The position numbers and the translations under genes are program-made. Positions 50,101-63,180 of a stretch of DNA of 64,000 bases are shown here, one piece after another. Position 1 is the first letter of the stretch. Every line of letters begins with the position of its first letter. The notes under the pieces were generated by a model that saw nothing but the letters and a program-made list of their open reading frames with translations, did no database searches and was not told the origin of the DNA. Source of the stretch: Tipula vernalis (taxonomy: Eukaryota; Arthropoda; Insecta; Diptera; Tipulidae); the NCBI GenBank assembly GCA_958295665.1, contig OY282558.1, positions 458,505,995-458,569,994 on the forward strand, read 5' to 3'.

Positions 50101-50329
50101 TAAAGAGAAAAACTGAATTGGACCGCTTCAAAATATTCCCCATGAGATACAACCCAATCATATCAGAATCTTATACAGAGGGAGGGTGCTGGGAGTCCGA
50201 ACTGGGCCTAAAACTTATATTTAGCATGATGACCAGCTAGAGCTAAAAGGCGCGAGAACATATCTTCTAATAATGTAAGCAATCAGATACAACTTCTTAC
50301 AGTTTTGTGAAACTCAATTCCTAGGTTCC
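47196..50329. other. No gene seen apart from a possible SINE remnant
   Basis: 47200-47450 is GC-richer and may belong to an unrecognised element. The minus-strand open stretch at 47668-47988 has no recognisable features. The rest is AT-rich with A-runs at 48379 and 49494. Confidence 0.45.
47585..47680 (+). mobile_element. Possible SINE remnant
   Basis: The plus strand contains TTAGCATAAGTGGTAAAAGC, which resembles a tRNA/SINE A box. About 55 bases later come a repeated GGCCATT and an A-run (47670-47680). A B box is not convincing. The run of A could be a SINE tail or chance in AT-rich DNA. Confidence 0.25.
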
Positions 50330-52400
50330 TCCAAGAAAAAACATCTGAAATTTTAAAAATTTACATTTAAAATTGCAAAATTTTTAAAATTTTATAGATT
50401 TATTTCAAGAAATCCAAAAAATTAAAAGAAATTTTAAAAGTTTTACGAGTTCCAATTGTTCAAATAACAACTACCAAATTTAAAGAATTTCATCAAATTT
50501 GATTATAATAAGTTCGAAAAATTTTGAAAACTATTGAAAATTTAAAGAATACTCAGATCAAAACATCAACAATTTTTAAATGTACGATCTAAAAAATTTT
50601 TAAATTTAAAAAAAAAAATTTAAATTTATAAATTCTGAAATTGATCTGCAAATTTGAGAAGCGTCAGAGAAGCTGCATGTTTCAGGGATTGGATCAATTA
50701 GATAATTAAAGAATTACCTTTTTAGTAATTCAAAGTTTTAAGCAATTTTACGATTTCAAACAATTTTAGAAATTAATAAACTTAAAGAAATTTGATAATT
50801 TAAAAATAATCATTAATAATTCCAGAAATTGATAATAATTTTAAAACACGAAGACTTTTAGGTTTAAAATTTTTAAGAAATTAACTAATTTATAGAATTT
50901 TGATAATTTTTAAGAAATTCGGAATTTTCTGAATCTCAATAGTTTAATTAATTTTCAAATTTCAATAAGTTTAAGAATATAAGATATGAAAGGATTGATT
51001 TGATGGCGGGCTTAAATTCATGAGCGAGGTTTATTTCAACAAGTTCAACAAATTAAAAGAAGTTTTAAGTGCTTAGAGTTCCAAAAAAAACCAAGAAACT
51101 TCCAAAACTATTAAAAATTTGAATTAAACTCTAATTAAAACATCAACAACTTTTAATTTTACGATTCCAAAATCTTAAAAACTGAAAATTTTAGAAAATT
51201 TCAAGAAATTTATAAAATTTTATTTCATTTACGAATTTTATGAGTGCGTGAGGCTGCATATTTCAAGAATTTAATTAAATTAAATATTTTAAACAGTTCA
51301 AAGTTTTAAGAAATTTGAAAATTTGAAAAAATACAAGAAATTAACAAATTTAAAGAAATTTGACAATTTTAAAAACATCAACAAATTCCTAATTAAAAAA
51401 ATATAAACTAAAGGCGCTAGAAGAAAATCTATATTGAAGAAGTATACGAATTTTAGAAATTTTAAAATTTTTAAGTGATTTATTAATTTAAAGACACAGA
51501 ATTTTAGAGTTTTAATTTTTTAAGAAACTAACAAATTTAACAATTTCGATAATTTTTAACAGAATCTGACCAAAACTATTGAAAATTTAAAGAATACTGA
51601 AATCAGTACTTCAATAGCTTTTAATTTTACGATTGCAAAAATTTTTAAAATTTCAATTATGGTATAGTCATGTATATAATTTCCGGAGCGTCACAAAGCT
51701 GCATGTTCCCAAAAGTTGTTCAAATTCAAGATTACTAAAGAATTAAATTTTTAAAACAGTTCAAAGTTTTAAGAAATTTTAGAATTTCAAAAATTCTAAA
51801 AAATTTCACAATTTTTACACAAAACTAAGAAATTTTTAATTTTTAAAAAATTAAACTTACTAGAAGAAAAATTGTCCCTAAAAAGTTTTAGAATTTTAGG
51901 AATTTAAAAAATATTTAAAGGTTTAATCATTTCAAAAATCTTGAAAATAATTTTTCCTCCTACAACAAATTAAAAGAAATTTTAAGTGTTTAGAGTCAAT
52001 GATTTAGACTTCAAAAAGTTTTCAAAGCTATTGAAAATTTAAAGATTATTCTGATCAGAACTTCAATAATTTTTAATTTTACGAGGCTGCATTACGAATT
52101 TTGCGAGGCTGCATATTTCAAAAATTTGATAAAATATTCAAGATGTTTAACGATTAGATCAAAGGTTTAAGAAAATTTTAGAATTTCAAGAAATTAACAA
52201 ATAAATTTGACAATTTTAAATACATCTACAAATTTTAAATTTTTTAAAAATTAAATTCGCTTTACAAAAAATGTTTTCAAGAAGTTTAAGAATTCTAGGA
52301 ATATCAAAAATTTTAAATCATTTAAAATGTCATTTAAAATTTAGTGAAATCTCCAAAATTCCAGAAAAATTTGCTCTTTCAAACCACTGATACTGAATTT
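50330..52400 (+). repeat. Long-period degenerate tandem repeat, unit about 450-580 bp, four copies
   Basis: Landmarks recur in the same order. AAACTATTGAAAATTTAAAG occurs near 50525, 51105 (diverged), 51573 and 52027. Each is followed by a CATCAACAATTTTTAATTTTACGA-like segment, then a GCGTCA..GCTGCAT(G/A)TTTC segment, then AACAGTTCAAAGTTTTAAG. Spacings between copies are 580, 468 and 454 bp. Between the landmarks the sequence is A-rich with AAATTT every few bases. No coding capacity was found. Confidence 0.75.
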
Positions 52401-55400
52401 AATTCAAATCCGGTTAACATTTATATTTCAAGTCCGTGGAGCTTATTTTAAAGTAAATGTCTTTCCCTAATTCAATTAAACAATTAATTGAGTACCAAAA
52501 ATAAAATAAAAAAATAAAAATAAAAATGTTAATTAAATTAAAAAAAATTAATGAAACTTAACAAACAAATTAATTGGTTTCCCAGTCGAATGAATTTAAC
52601 ATAAAGTTGAGAACAACCGAACATTACAAAAAAAATCAATAAACCGAAGGGGGAAATTCGAAAATCCGGTCGCTCGAAAATTCACTGGACTGAATCGAAA
52701 AATTAACAAACAAAAACCAAATATATATTTCTTTAAAATATCGTAAAAATTGGATACATTTCAAACTGAAATACAGTATTGTCTATATAATATAGTTGGT
52801 TTGGAAAAACTATTGATTTTCTAATATAAGCGAGAATTAGAAACTAAATAGGGTGCAAGGCCAAATTTAACAACATTTTCATTTCTCCTGTTACACTCGT
52901 ACATGAGTATAATATTTGTATGTAGAGTACTTTTTTTCCACCCTCTGAAGTGGTGTGCACCATCCCATTTAAATGAATTGTCATTATGGCGGGGGGGATG
53001 CCGTATTACCATGATTTTCAAAACAAAAAATAATTCTGACGAATATTCAATTTACAAAGTAAAACGTGAAGGTTGAGTTTCTAAACGCTATATACCATAC
53101 ATACATATAGAATAGTTGGTTTGGGTGAACGAGGAAGCATATAAGTGCTTTTATATATAAACGACTGTATAAAATATAAAACATACAATCGTATTATTGT
53201 TTGGAATAAGTCACACTTTAATGATTTGTTACACACAAAGTTGTATTAAATTGTAAAATATTAAAATGTCTGCGCTGAAAATTTGCAAAAAAACCAGCAA
53301 GCAAACACAGACAGTATGGATAAGGACAGAAAAATATAAATTTTATTAATGTTTAGAAAATTAGGCATGAAAGGAATTAGATTCGCTGTTGTTGCCCTTT
53401 TTTATATAATTTGGGTAATTTTTCGAAAGAAAATATTTGAGGTCTGCATACTCAACAGTAGGTAAATATATATTATGATTATGAGAAAGATGTTTTGTTT
53501 ACATCTAGCCAGAGTTTACCAACATCAATTACATAGTTGTTTTATACCAAAATTATTTGAGATTAAAATTTCAAATGACGCAATTTACCCAAATTCGCTA
53601 CTTTAAAATTGTTTTGAATAGGAACGTGCAAAAATTTAGATGTTGGTAAATTTAGAATAGAAATACTTAAGAATTTCAAAATTTATTAATTTTGACCTGA
53701 TAGTAAAACTTTTCGGTAAGTCAGGGGAAAAGGCGGAACATTTCAACTATGAAGGTTGAAAAAATGATTTAAATAAACTAAGTGCAAAACTTGGGGTTGT
53801 TTGAACTGTTCTTTGCTTTTGTAATTCCAAAAGCCGCATAAACCAATTACTGGAATATGAGGTTGCTCCTCCGATAACGTAATCATTTTGTACGTAAAAA
53901 TCACAAAAATTTACAAAGGTCAAAATTAGTAGAAAAACGTGATTCAGAAGTACGTTTATTAAGATGTAAACTGTTTATCATTCTATTTAGCTCAAGTAAA
54001 TGAATCACCGCCTATAAATTTATGCTTGTGTTAACTAAAGTGCACGTGAATAAAATCATAAATTAGAGAACCACGATATATAGATTTGTTAGTTAGAGAG
54101 TCCAACAAATATACGTAAATTTTTTGTTGTTTTATTTATATTAAGATAAATTTCGATTTCTTGACAATTTAAACTGGAAATCCACCTAAACATTATAATT
54201 ACGAGTATAAAGCGATTCTTTATAGTTCAACCGGATTAAATCACTTATCGCATAACCAGTAATTTCCCTATCCACAATATAGTAAATAGTACACGAGTAG
54301 AACGTGTCTATATATATATAGTGGAATATAAATTAAACAAAATTTATAGTTACTTTATAATTATCGGAAGGAAATATAAAGAATACCAATTTTGCTTTAA
54401 GCACTCAGTTTTAACTCTTTGATAAAATCGTCGTATACATATACATAAACTCACGAATGTATAAGAAAGAGAATTTTCTATAGATTTTCATTCAAAACCA
54501 TCCGCTTCATAACTTATTATTATCCCAATCGAACCGGAAAGATAGTTTTCTATAAATATGTCTACTTTCTTCATGCGATCGAAATCAATAACTGTCATCG
54601 TAATAAGACGTTTCGTATTTTTTTTTAGGGTCAATTAGCACTTAAACCGAATCGACTCGTGTAACAGTTTCTTGTGAATATATATGTGCATGTCATGTAG
54701 GCGGGTTCAAAACAATAAAACTATTATTTTCCCGGATGGTTTAAAATAGTTAAACCTCTCATCTCCCATGTAATAACTATTAACGGTTATAAATTAGTTT
54801 TTTTATTAATTTTAATGGATTTTTATTAAAATGATATGCAGTTTTGTATCATTTCTGTACAGCCGCCGCCATTTACAGAGTATGCATAATGTCTTGTACT
54901 ATTTATTTATAATTTTATACAAAAGCGTCCAATTTCGCGATACACAACGATATAATTTAAATAAAATCAAAATAATTTATTTATATAAACATGTCCATTG
55001 GTATAAACAAAATATAATTTTTATTTTTATTATTATTTTAAGTGTGTGATCATTGAACTTTCTTAGTTCATGTCATATACATTACATTTCTTTTACTTAT
55101 ACTTATTATTTTATTTTTGGACGAAACACTCAACATACATACATAATTTCAACGTCTAACTCCATAATAATAATAATTATTATTATTATTGTCGAATGGA
55201 TATGTTTATGTTATGTTTTGTATTATTAACACGAATTAAAATAATAAAAATAATTTTGAAAGTTATCACCACATCAAACAGTCTGTGAAAGGTGAATGTC
55301 TGATGTGACAGTGACCGTTGCTGCCTTGGGCAAAATTTGCGGAAATACAAAAAAAAATCGAATCGGTTCAGGAAATTGCTTAAATAGATATCTCAATAAA

Positions 55401-56269
55401 TCTTTTGATTTAACCGCCCACAATGGATTGAATAGAATACAATAAGCTTTGAACTGTCAACGACATTTCAAAATTTTTCTGTTATGTCGTAGATTGACAG
55501 GTTTGAATTAGTTATCGTGAAATGTCTTTGTCGATTGCCAATTTTGTATAAAATGCCATTTTCGTCAAATAAATTTTATCGCAGAAGAACAATTTTTTAA
55601 ATCAACCAAGTTCCTCGAGGTGCATGCTTAAATTTGTTTGTAAAAAGGTTCGTCGCCTACGTAAATATTTCAATTAAGAAGATCTAATTTGACAAAAATA
55701 AAAAATAAATTCTTATTCAATTTTTTTGTCGTTTAGTTCCAAAGTTACATATAATGCGATAGGGCAAGGTTACAACTTACGCCGAAGTAGACATCTCTTA
55801 AAGTCTGTAAAATACAGTAAAATTCTATGCAAACCATTCAAGTTTTAAATTCTGTCAAAAATAGTAAAGTTCTTCACCATTGGATCAGCTTCTTCACAGA
55901 GACTGGTAGGATCCTGTGGACATCTTAGGATCTGGTTTACAAAGTTTTTTTTTAATAACCCAAAATTGCAGTTTCATAATTATGCAAAATATATTCATCA
56001 CAATTGGATCACCCTTACGAAGCTAGTAGACCTAGCTCTATAGTTTGATAAAATCTTAATTCTAATTAGGGAAGTAACCAAGTTAACAGAGCAATGTTTT
56101 CCTATTAAGTTATAGCACTGACTTCACTTTAAATTTAACATTAGATTCAGATTGGTAACAGTATCAATTCGGGTGCAATAATTCAAATTTTAACAAAAAG
56201 CTGAGCTAAGGAATCTTAAAATTCGACGAAATGTATCCATGAATCATCTGAAAATGAATTCTAAAAACC
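52401..56269. other. No gene seen
   Basis: AT-rich, intron-like DNA. Short open stretches at 52821-53021 (-) and 54831-55049 (+) are compositional. A GC-richer patch at 55270-55350 carries no recognisable motif. Confidence 0.5.
55164..55191. repeat. AAT/ATT palindromic microsatellite
   Basis: A run of TAA units turns into a run of TTA units, forming a self-complementary simple repeat. Confidence 0.8.
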
Positions 56270-58620
56270 CTCCAACATTTCATTAAACTTTTCAAAATTC
56301 TCTTTTAGGAAATTCAGAATTTCCAGTTCAGATTTTCAGTTCAAATTTCATTTCAAATTCTCTGTAATTTAATTAATTTCGGGATTTTGAAGCTAGTTTG
56401 AAATCAATAGCAACTTTTGAAAATATTTAGAAGCCTTAAAAATTCTTTAAAAAATTTCAAATTCAGAATTAGAAACCTTTTTACAAATCTGGGCTTTTGA
56501 AATTTTTTACAAAACTTTACGAAACACAAATTGAAAGAATTCAGTTGGTTCTTATAAAATTTTTAGGAATGGAGAAATAATACATTTTCAGGCTTAAATT
56601 TTTCGTTTTGAAAATTTTATTCTGAGTTTTGAAAATAAATTAAGAAATTTTGGAATTAGAAAAAATTGTGAGTTTAATTTTTTTTTTTGTTCGGTATGGC
56701 CGAATTTCAAAAGTCCAAATTTTAAAATTATCAATTACAATTTTTTTCAAATTTGGATTAAAATTAGAAAATTTAATGTCAGACTAGCATATCCTAAATT
56801 GTTAAAACTAAATTTGGTAATTATGAAAATTAGAAATGTTGAGTTAAATTTGGAAACATTTATTCAAAAGAAATTCTATATGGAATATTACAGAATTAAG
56901 AAATTAAAAATTTAGAATCCTGATTTAAAATAACAAGTTGAAAATTTAACCTAAACAATATAATGTGTAAGTTTATTAAATTTCAGAATTCAGTTTTTAG
57001 ATAAAAGAATGTTAGTCAAAATTTGGAATGGAGAAATATTAAATTTTCAGGCTTAAATTTTCGTTTTGAAAATTTTATTCTGAGTTTTGAAAAATTTCGA
57101 AATTTTGCAATCTGAAAAAATCTGAAAAATATTTAAAAATGATAAATGAAATTGTTTACTGAAATTTTAATTTTGTTCTGTACCGCCGAATAAAGAATGA
57201 ATTTTACTATGTTCAAGAATAAAATTTTGCAATTTGGATGAAATTCTCATGAAATAAATAAAAACTTTTGAAAATTTTTAGAAGAATTTATTCTTTAAGA
57301 AATTCTTAAACATTCTCATGAAATTTTCAATTATTCAATTATATGTAATTGAGAATTAGGAAATTTAATGTCAGACTAGCACATCCAAAATTGTTAAAAC
57401 TAAATCTGCTAATTCTGAAAATTAGAAATTTGGAATTAAATTAGGAAACATTTCAATTTTTATATAGAATTTTAGAGAATTCAGAAATTGAATATTTAGA
57501 ATTTTGATAAAAATTAACGAGTTCGAAATTTGACATCTAAACAATAAGATGTGTAATATTATTAGTTTACTGAAATGTTAATTTTGTTCGGTATTGCCGA
57601 ATTTCAAGTCTGAATTTTAAAATGTACCAAAAAAAAAAATTTTGGAAATTTGGATAGTTGGAAATCAATAGAAACTTTTAAAAGGTTTTAGAATCAAATA
57701 TTATATTCCTTAAGAAATTCTTAAACATTCCAAACCAATTTTTGATATATTCAATATACATAATTCAGAATTATAAATATAATTTTCAAATATTTTGAAT
57801 TACAGCCATTTCACATTTTTCAGTTACGCTTAATGGAGACCAAATTCTAAGCATATTCTTTATGGAGTTTTATAGAATTAAGAATTTAGAATTCAGATTA
57901 AAAGTAACGAGTTCGAAATTTGACATGCAAAATGCTATTTAATTTTATTAAATTTCAGAATTTCGTTTTTTGATATGAAATTTTTGAATTGAGGATTTGA
58001 AATGCAGAAGAACTACTTCATTGAATTTGAAATTTTAATTTTTGAGAATTTTTATTTGAACTTTGACAATTAAATTCAGAAATTCTGAAATCTGGGAAAT
58101 GTTGTTTCTGTGAAAGAATAGTTTTCGATGTAGTTTATAGAAATTTGTATTTTGTTCGGAAATAAATTCTGAATTTAAAAATGTTCAATTTAGAATTTGC
58201 AATTTTATTTATGTAGTTTCATTAAGGATTTCTTAAATGTTCTTCAACCATCAACAAAATTGTTAAAATAAATTTGGTACTTTTGAAAATTAGAAATTCA
58301 GAAATAAATTTGGAAACTTTGTGATTTTTAAAAACGCCTTTATAAGAATTTAGAATCAGATTAATAATATTGTACAATAAAGTTGATTTCTACTAAACGC
58401 TTAAACATTTTATTCTGAGCTTTGAATACATAAATTTTATAAACCTGGATTTTAGAATTTGAAAGACATTAAGTATTTGAAGCATTATTAATTTTTAAAT
58501 TGAAAGTGTTTAAAATTTTTAATTTAGCTTCTTTATAATTTTAAAAAAATTTTAAATTTTAGTTTTCAAATTCTTAGGTTCGGAATTTAATATTTAATAA
58601 TTACCAAATTTTTACCATAT
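56270..58620 (+). repeat. Long-period degenerate tandem repeat, unit about 410-590 bp
   Basis: GGAATGGAGAAATA...TTTTCAGGCTTAAATTTT..CGTTTTGAAAATTTTATTCTGAG occurs at 56567 and 57034. AATTTAATGTCAGACTAGCA occurs near 56775 and 57360. TTTTGTTCGGTAT.GCCGAATTTCAA occurs at 56688 and 57586, with a weaker form at 57172. The copies are diverged and joined by AAATTT-rich filler. It is non-coding. Confidence 0.75.
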
Positions 58621-60424
58621 TTGCATTACACCGAATTAAAAGCAGTTATAGTCTTGATAAAGTAGTTTACGTAAAAATCATAAATTCATATCCAATCCAA
58701 AAAAGAAAACATTCGATACCTCCAATCTTGACGTTCCACTAGACGAAACATCGTGCGCTAATTAAACCAAACCGACAATCGAAATTTATTCATTCATTAC
58801 TTTATTGCTCCAGATTTTTGTTTTTTGTTCGTAACTTATTTATTTACTTTTATTGATCAAGTATGATAATAAACCAAAAACTAAAATATATTTTTATCAT
58901 GACTAATGGGTCAAAAATCAATTCAATCATAACTCTCTGAAAGCATTCACAAAATAGTTTATTTTTTTTTAATTAAAAATTATAGAAAAACTAAAAAAAA
59001 AATCTTTCAATCGCGTTCCATTGCACGCGTTCTGGTTGATTGGAAATTATTTTTCGTTTTTAAAATCAAATCAAACAGAATTCCAATCATCGCGCGCACG
59101 GTACATATGGAATACAATCGGCATAATTGTTCGGTGTGTGTAGATGTGTGTGCGCACAAAATATCGAGCGGACATAATATATGGAATCGAGCAGTTTATT
59201 AATCAACATGATTTTTATGTTCGTCTACCATACATAATATGTTATGTGTTTTAGGTGGGTAAGATTTATATGCGATAAGAAACATGTAATTGGTTTTTCA
59301 GTTTTAGATAGTAACTCTAAACAAAACATGTACACTGGTGGATAATTGATTGGAATAATTGATTAGCATAGTTTAAATGGGTGTATGCATAAAGCATTTT
59401 TTTTTGTATAGTTGTTAGATTTAACCTAAATAATTACTCGCGGTATGTGATGATATGCAGATTTATTTACATACATACGTACATAAATAAAGCTTTGAAA
59501 ACTAATCGCGATAAGCAATTAAATTAACCCTTATCTAATATTGGCAAGGCGTGTAACAATGTTTATTTATAATACTCTAGCTTGTATATATGGTCAACAG
59601 ATTATCTATAGTTAGTTAAACATTTTGGTGTGAACTCTTATCATATTATCTTTAAAAATATTTTATAAACTACAGTACGAGAAGTAATTGACTATAGACT
59701 ATAATATACGAACTAACTTTACATGCACTTGTTCGGTTATAAGTATGTACTACAAATTATCCAAAAATCCACTTAAATTTTGTACTTGAATATAATTCGC
59801 TGATTAAAATCATTAAATTACAAATTTAATTAGAATTTTTAATTGAATGATCACTTATTATACATAAATAAATATAAAATTGTATAACATGGCAGGAAGT
59901 TAAATTTAACTATTAAAGCCGGAGGCTTTATTCAAGACGAGACAACTTTCTATTTTAATTAAAATTGTTCACTTTATAGTTTTGAGTGTAAAGAAAGGTT
60001 TACGATGAGTATTGGCTTCAAATTTTTAGTTTTATGTAAATTTTATCTCTAAAATTTGATTTATGCGATTCATTAGATTTTAACGATAAAACCTTTCTAA
60101 GTAGTAAATTAGATCATTTGATTTGGCACAGGAATAGTTATAAACTTTATTTCAGTTTCTAAACTGCATTTATGTAAAACATTCTTTATTCTGTAAAATT
60201 CATTACAATATTTGATTGATTGGTCTTATTTATTTTGGCAGAAATCGGCACGGTTTTTGAAACCAAACTAGCCATCATTTATAATACTCAGTAACACAAT
60301 AAAGTCCAATATAGTTCATAAATTGTTTTCTGTAAATTAATTCGTTTTTAAACAATGCGATTTTTTCATGATAAAAATATTTACAGAGATATGTTCCAAT
60401 CAATCGACCTGTTGCCATCTTTCC
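58621..60424. other. No gene seen
   Basis: AT-rich sequence with a GCGCGC patch at about 59090-59170 containing a TG-rich run. No coding feature was seen. Confidence 0.5.
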
Positions 60425-60630
60425 TTTTCGTGACGTCACTTCGAGTTATATATTTCGTAGCATTGACTCCGTTTGATTGAGATTTGTGTTTTTTCTATCG
60501 TGTACAGTCGTTGAAACTTATTTCCTTTTCCAAAACCTACAAATATTCTTCTAAAACAAAACCAATTCGCAAAAAAAATATCCAAATTAACTCAGAATGA
60601 CGTCACGCTCCACGTGCTTTCAGCTGTCAA
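60425..60630. promoter_or_regulatory. Candidate cis-regulatory cluster: two CREs and two E-boxes
   Basis: The full palindromic CRE TGACGTCA occurs at 60431-60438 and again at 60598-60605. The canonical E-box CACGTG (60611-60616) and CAGCTG (60621-60626) lie within 30 bp of the second CRE. CREs bind CREB/ATF-type bZIP factors and E-boxes bind bHLH factors. A TTATATAT stretch at about 60446 could act as a TATA-like element. Such a cluster is unusual in this AT-rich background, but its function and target gene are unknown. Confidence 0.5.
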
Positions 60631-61060
60631 ACATACCTTGTCATATTTATATCATGTATCCAAATCGTTTTTCGACCACAATCCATTTTTGTTTAAAAAA
60701 AGAAGCCAAGATGTTACCACTATTGAAAAACACAACATTCGAACGTTGACTAATAAGGCGAAAACGTAACAATACATATGTATGTATATTTCAACAATTC
60801 TGATTAGAATTCAGAGTGGTGACACATTTGACTGAATTTGACAGTAATAATTATGAGAAGGGGATAATTTGTTATTTTTTATATAAACTATTCGTGAAAG
60901 GTTCATTATTTTATGTAATAATTTCAATTATAAAAGTATTTTTTAACCATAAATGCCATCTGGGGAGGCGGCTGACTTCCATCTCAATAAATAAACCATT
61001 TTTTACAGTTTTTTAATACGAAATCCGTTTTAATTTAACAGTCGTAACAATATCATCTAT

Positions 61061-61275
61061 AGGTAATGGTAATGATAATGATAAAATAAAGGTAAACGTA
61101 AAGGTATTGGTAATGGCAATGGTAGAGGAGAAGGTAGAGGTAAAGGTCATGGTAAAAGTTATAGTAACAAAAATAAAAAGTTATAGTAACGATAACTGTA
61201 ATATTAATGGTAATGGTAATGGTAATGGGAATGGTAATAGTAATAGTAATAGTAATGGTAATGGTAATGGTTGAT
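61061..61275 (+). repeat. Hexanucleotide GGTAAT microsatellite, imperfect
   Basis: This is a run of about 210 bp of GGTAAT and variants (GGTAAAC, GATAAT, AGTAAT, GGTAGAGG). The purest stretch is at about 61207-61270. It is non-coding. Confidence 0.9.
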
Positions 61276-61431
61276 AGTTTACTTGCTGAAGATTTATTTT
61301 AAGATCTAAATTTTCCAATTATTTGAGGAAAACAAGATTCAGACACTACTACAAAAATGTAAACTTTATAAAAAATTCCAACAATCTCTAAAATCTCCAC
61401 AATTTTTAAATTTAAGACCAAAAATTAGCTA

Positions 61432-61532
61432 AAGAATTTCGTCTGCCATAATGTATTAAGCCTTATGCGGTAAATTTGGCAAAGAAGAATTTCGTCTGCC
61501 ATAATGTATTAAGCCTTATGCGGTAAATTTGG
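61432..61532 (+). repeat. Recent direct duplication, two copies of 48 bp (53-bp offset)
   Basis: Positions 61432-61479 and 61485-61532 are identical over 48 bases, starting AAGAATTTCGTCTGCCATAA, and are separated by five bases. The perfect identity in otherwise decayed DNA implies a recent tandem duplication, or an assembly artefact. Confidence 0.9.
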
Positions 61533-63093
61533 TAAGCCCCTTACGTACCAAACGGTGTTTTTCTTTAATTGAATACACTATATAGGAGTACAGAAATTCC
61601 CAGAAGTTATATAAAACTAAACGATTTTAAATAATTAATATTTCCAACAAAATTAGCATATAATTACGCATGGAAACTCGCCTCAATTAAATATTACGAA
61701 ATATATATTGCGATTACTTGCCTTACAAGTATATTACATGTGCACAATGTACATGTAATATATCGTCGTCTATAAATAACACAATTTACAATCGTAATTT
61801 TAATTTTTCTGTATTTAATTTTTATAAATTATCATTTTAAACGAAACTACTTTACTCATAATGGTGAGACTCGTAACTTGTATGTATATTGTAGAACAGT
61901 AAATTAATTTTAATTAATCGTATTACTTCACGTTATTACTATATTTTATTACGTTTACAAATACATTTTACCTGCTCGATTTGGATACTTTATGAATAAT
62001 AATTACGCGAATAATAATAATTTCGGAGTTGTGCTTTGAAATATTTTTATGTTAAAAATTATTACAGATACTTAGTTTTCAAAACGGTTAATATAGAAAA
62101 ATTATAAAGCGTAACCACTCTCTGCACTTTTTAATAAAAACATATATGTATTGTGTCTGATTGACCTACTTTACAAAAAAACTACACATACATACAAAAT
62201 ATTTTAATTTTAGTACTAAATGTGTTGGCCTAAATTTTCTAAATGTTTTAAATTTTTTGTCGGTGTGACGTGACCCAAACGGGAATCATTCAAGCAGACT
62301 GCAAAATTTATTACCAATTTCTATTTATTTAATGTCTCCATTGTTCGGGTGCTACTATATGCCTGGGAATAATTAGCTCGAAATTTAAAAAAAAAAAATT
62401 GCGGAAATTCATTTTTAACTTAAAAAATGAGTATTTTATTCAAAAGTACACGTATTTCAATTTTATATAAATTAAAGACTCAAATACAACGCAACTTCAT
62501 GGTAAATTTACAATCAGTGATCAAATTACTCTGCTACCAACACAAAAGAAGAAACAAAGAGCTTAAAACTTGATGTTTAACTTAATTAAAATAAAAATTA
62601 TATGTGGTTAGAGCCCAGATTTAATCGATGATAATTGGAGAGCAATCTCGAGTTCATGTTAAATTAAATTCAAATCAAATGAAATTTTGAACAAAATTTG
62701 ACAAAAGCTTGAACAGAGTTTGAAAGCTGCTAACGAAACTGATAAGCATTTAAAAAATTCATAGTCAACATAATTTCCATTATAAACTACAAGCATAAAT
62801 GGAAATTTTCTTCAAGGTTCTGTTCAAAGACGAATACAAGATTCACAACATATCAAACCACAATCATTTTAAATTTACTATTCCTCTAACTAAATAATCT
62901 AGAGTGAGTCTAGATTATTGAAAAAAAAATGGTAAATCCACAAAGAAGCCGCAATAAACAATAATACTAATATGTGCGAATCAACCTAAATATGTATTGT
63001 GAATCTACTTTGAAATTTAATACTCGTAAAATTTCCAAGCACTTGAAAGAAGAAATATAAAAGTGTCCTCCGAATTTGGTCAAACTTAAATAT
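61533..63093. other. No gene seen
   Basis: AT-rich sequence up to the 87-bp palindrome. From about 62640, words such as TTTGAACAAAATTTGACAAA begin, which belong to the repeat family better preserved at 63500-63920. Confidence 0.5.
62893..62919. repeat. Short perfect hairpin
   Basis: Eleven-base arms AATAATCTAGA (62893-62903) and TCTAGATTATT (62909-62919) flank a five-base loop. It is followed by a run of A. It lies about 180 bp before the 87-bp palindrome. No function is evident. Confidence 0.6.
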
Positions 63094-63180
63094 TAATTGA
63101 ATCGGTCATTTCAGAAACCCCACATGTTACATTAGTGACTAGTGTAATATGTGGGGTTTCTGAAATGACCGATTCAATTA
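63094..63180. repeat. Near-perfect 87-bp palindrome
   Basis: The sequence is its own reverse complement around position 63137, with only two mismatched base pairs out of 43 (63126/63148 and 63132/63142). The outer part begins TAATTGAATCGGTCATTTCA and reads back at the right end. There is practically no loop. It is more GC-rich than its neighbours. It may be the fused ends of a MITE or foldback element, or a recent inverted duplication. It has no coding potential. Confidence 0.9.

Noticed and set aside
50330..52400. Regularly spaced repeats considered as a CRISPR-like array
   Set aside because: The units are hundreds of bases long, diverged and eukaryotic. There are no short identical repeats with unique spacers.
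61061..61275. GGTAAT run considered as telomere-like repeat
   Set aside because: Flies generally lack such telomeric arrays. The run is short, internal and imperfect, so it is an ordinary microsatellite.
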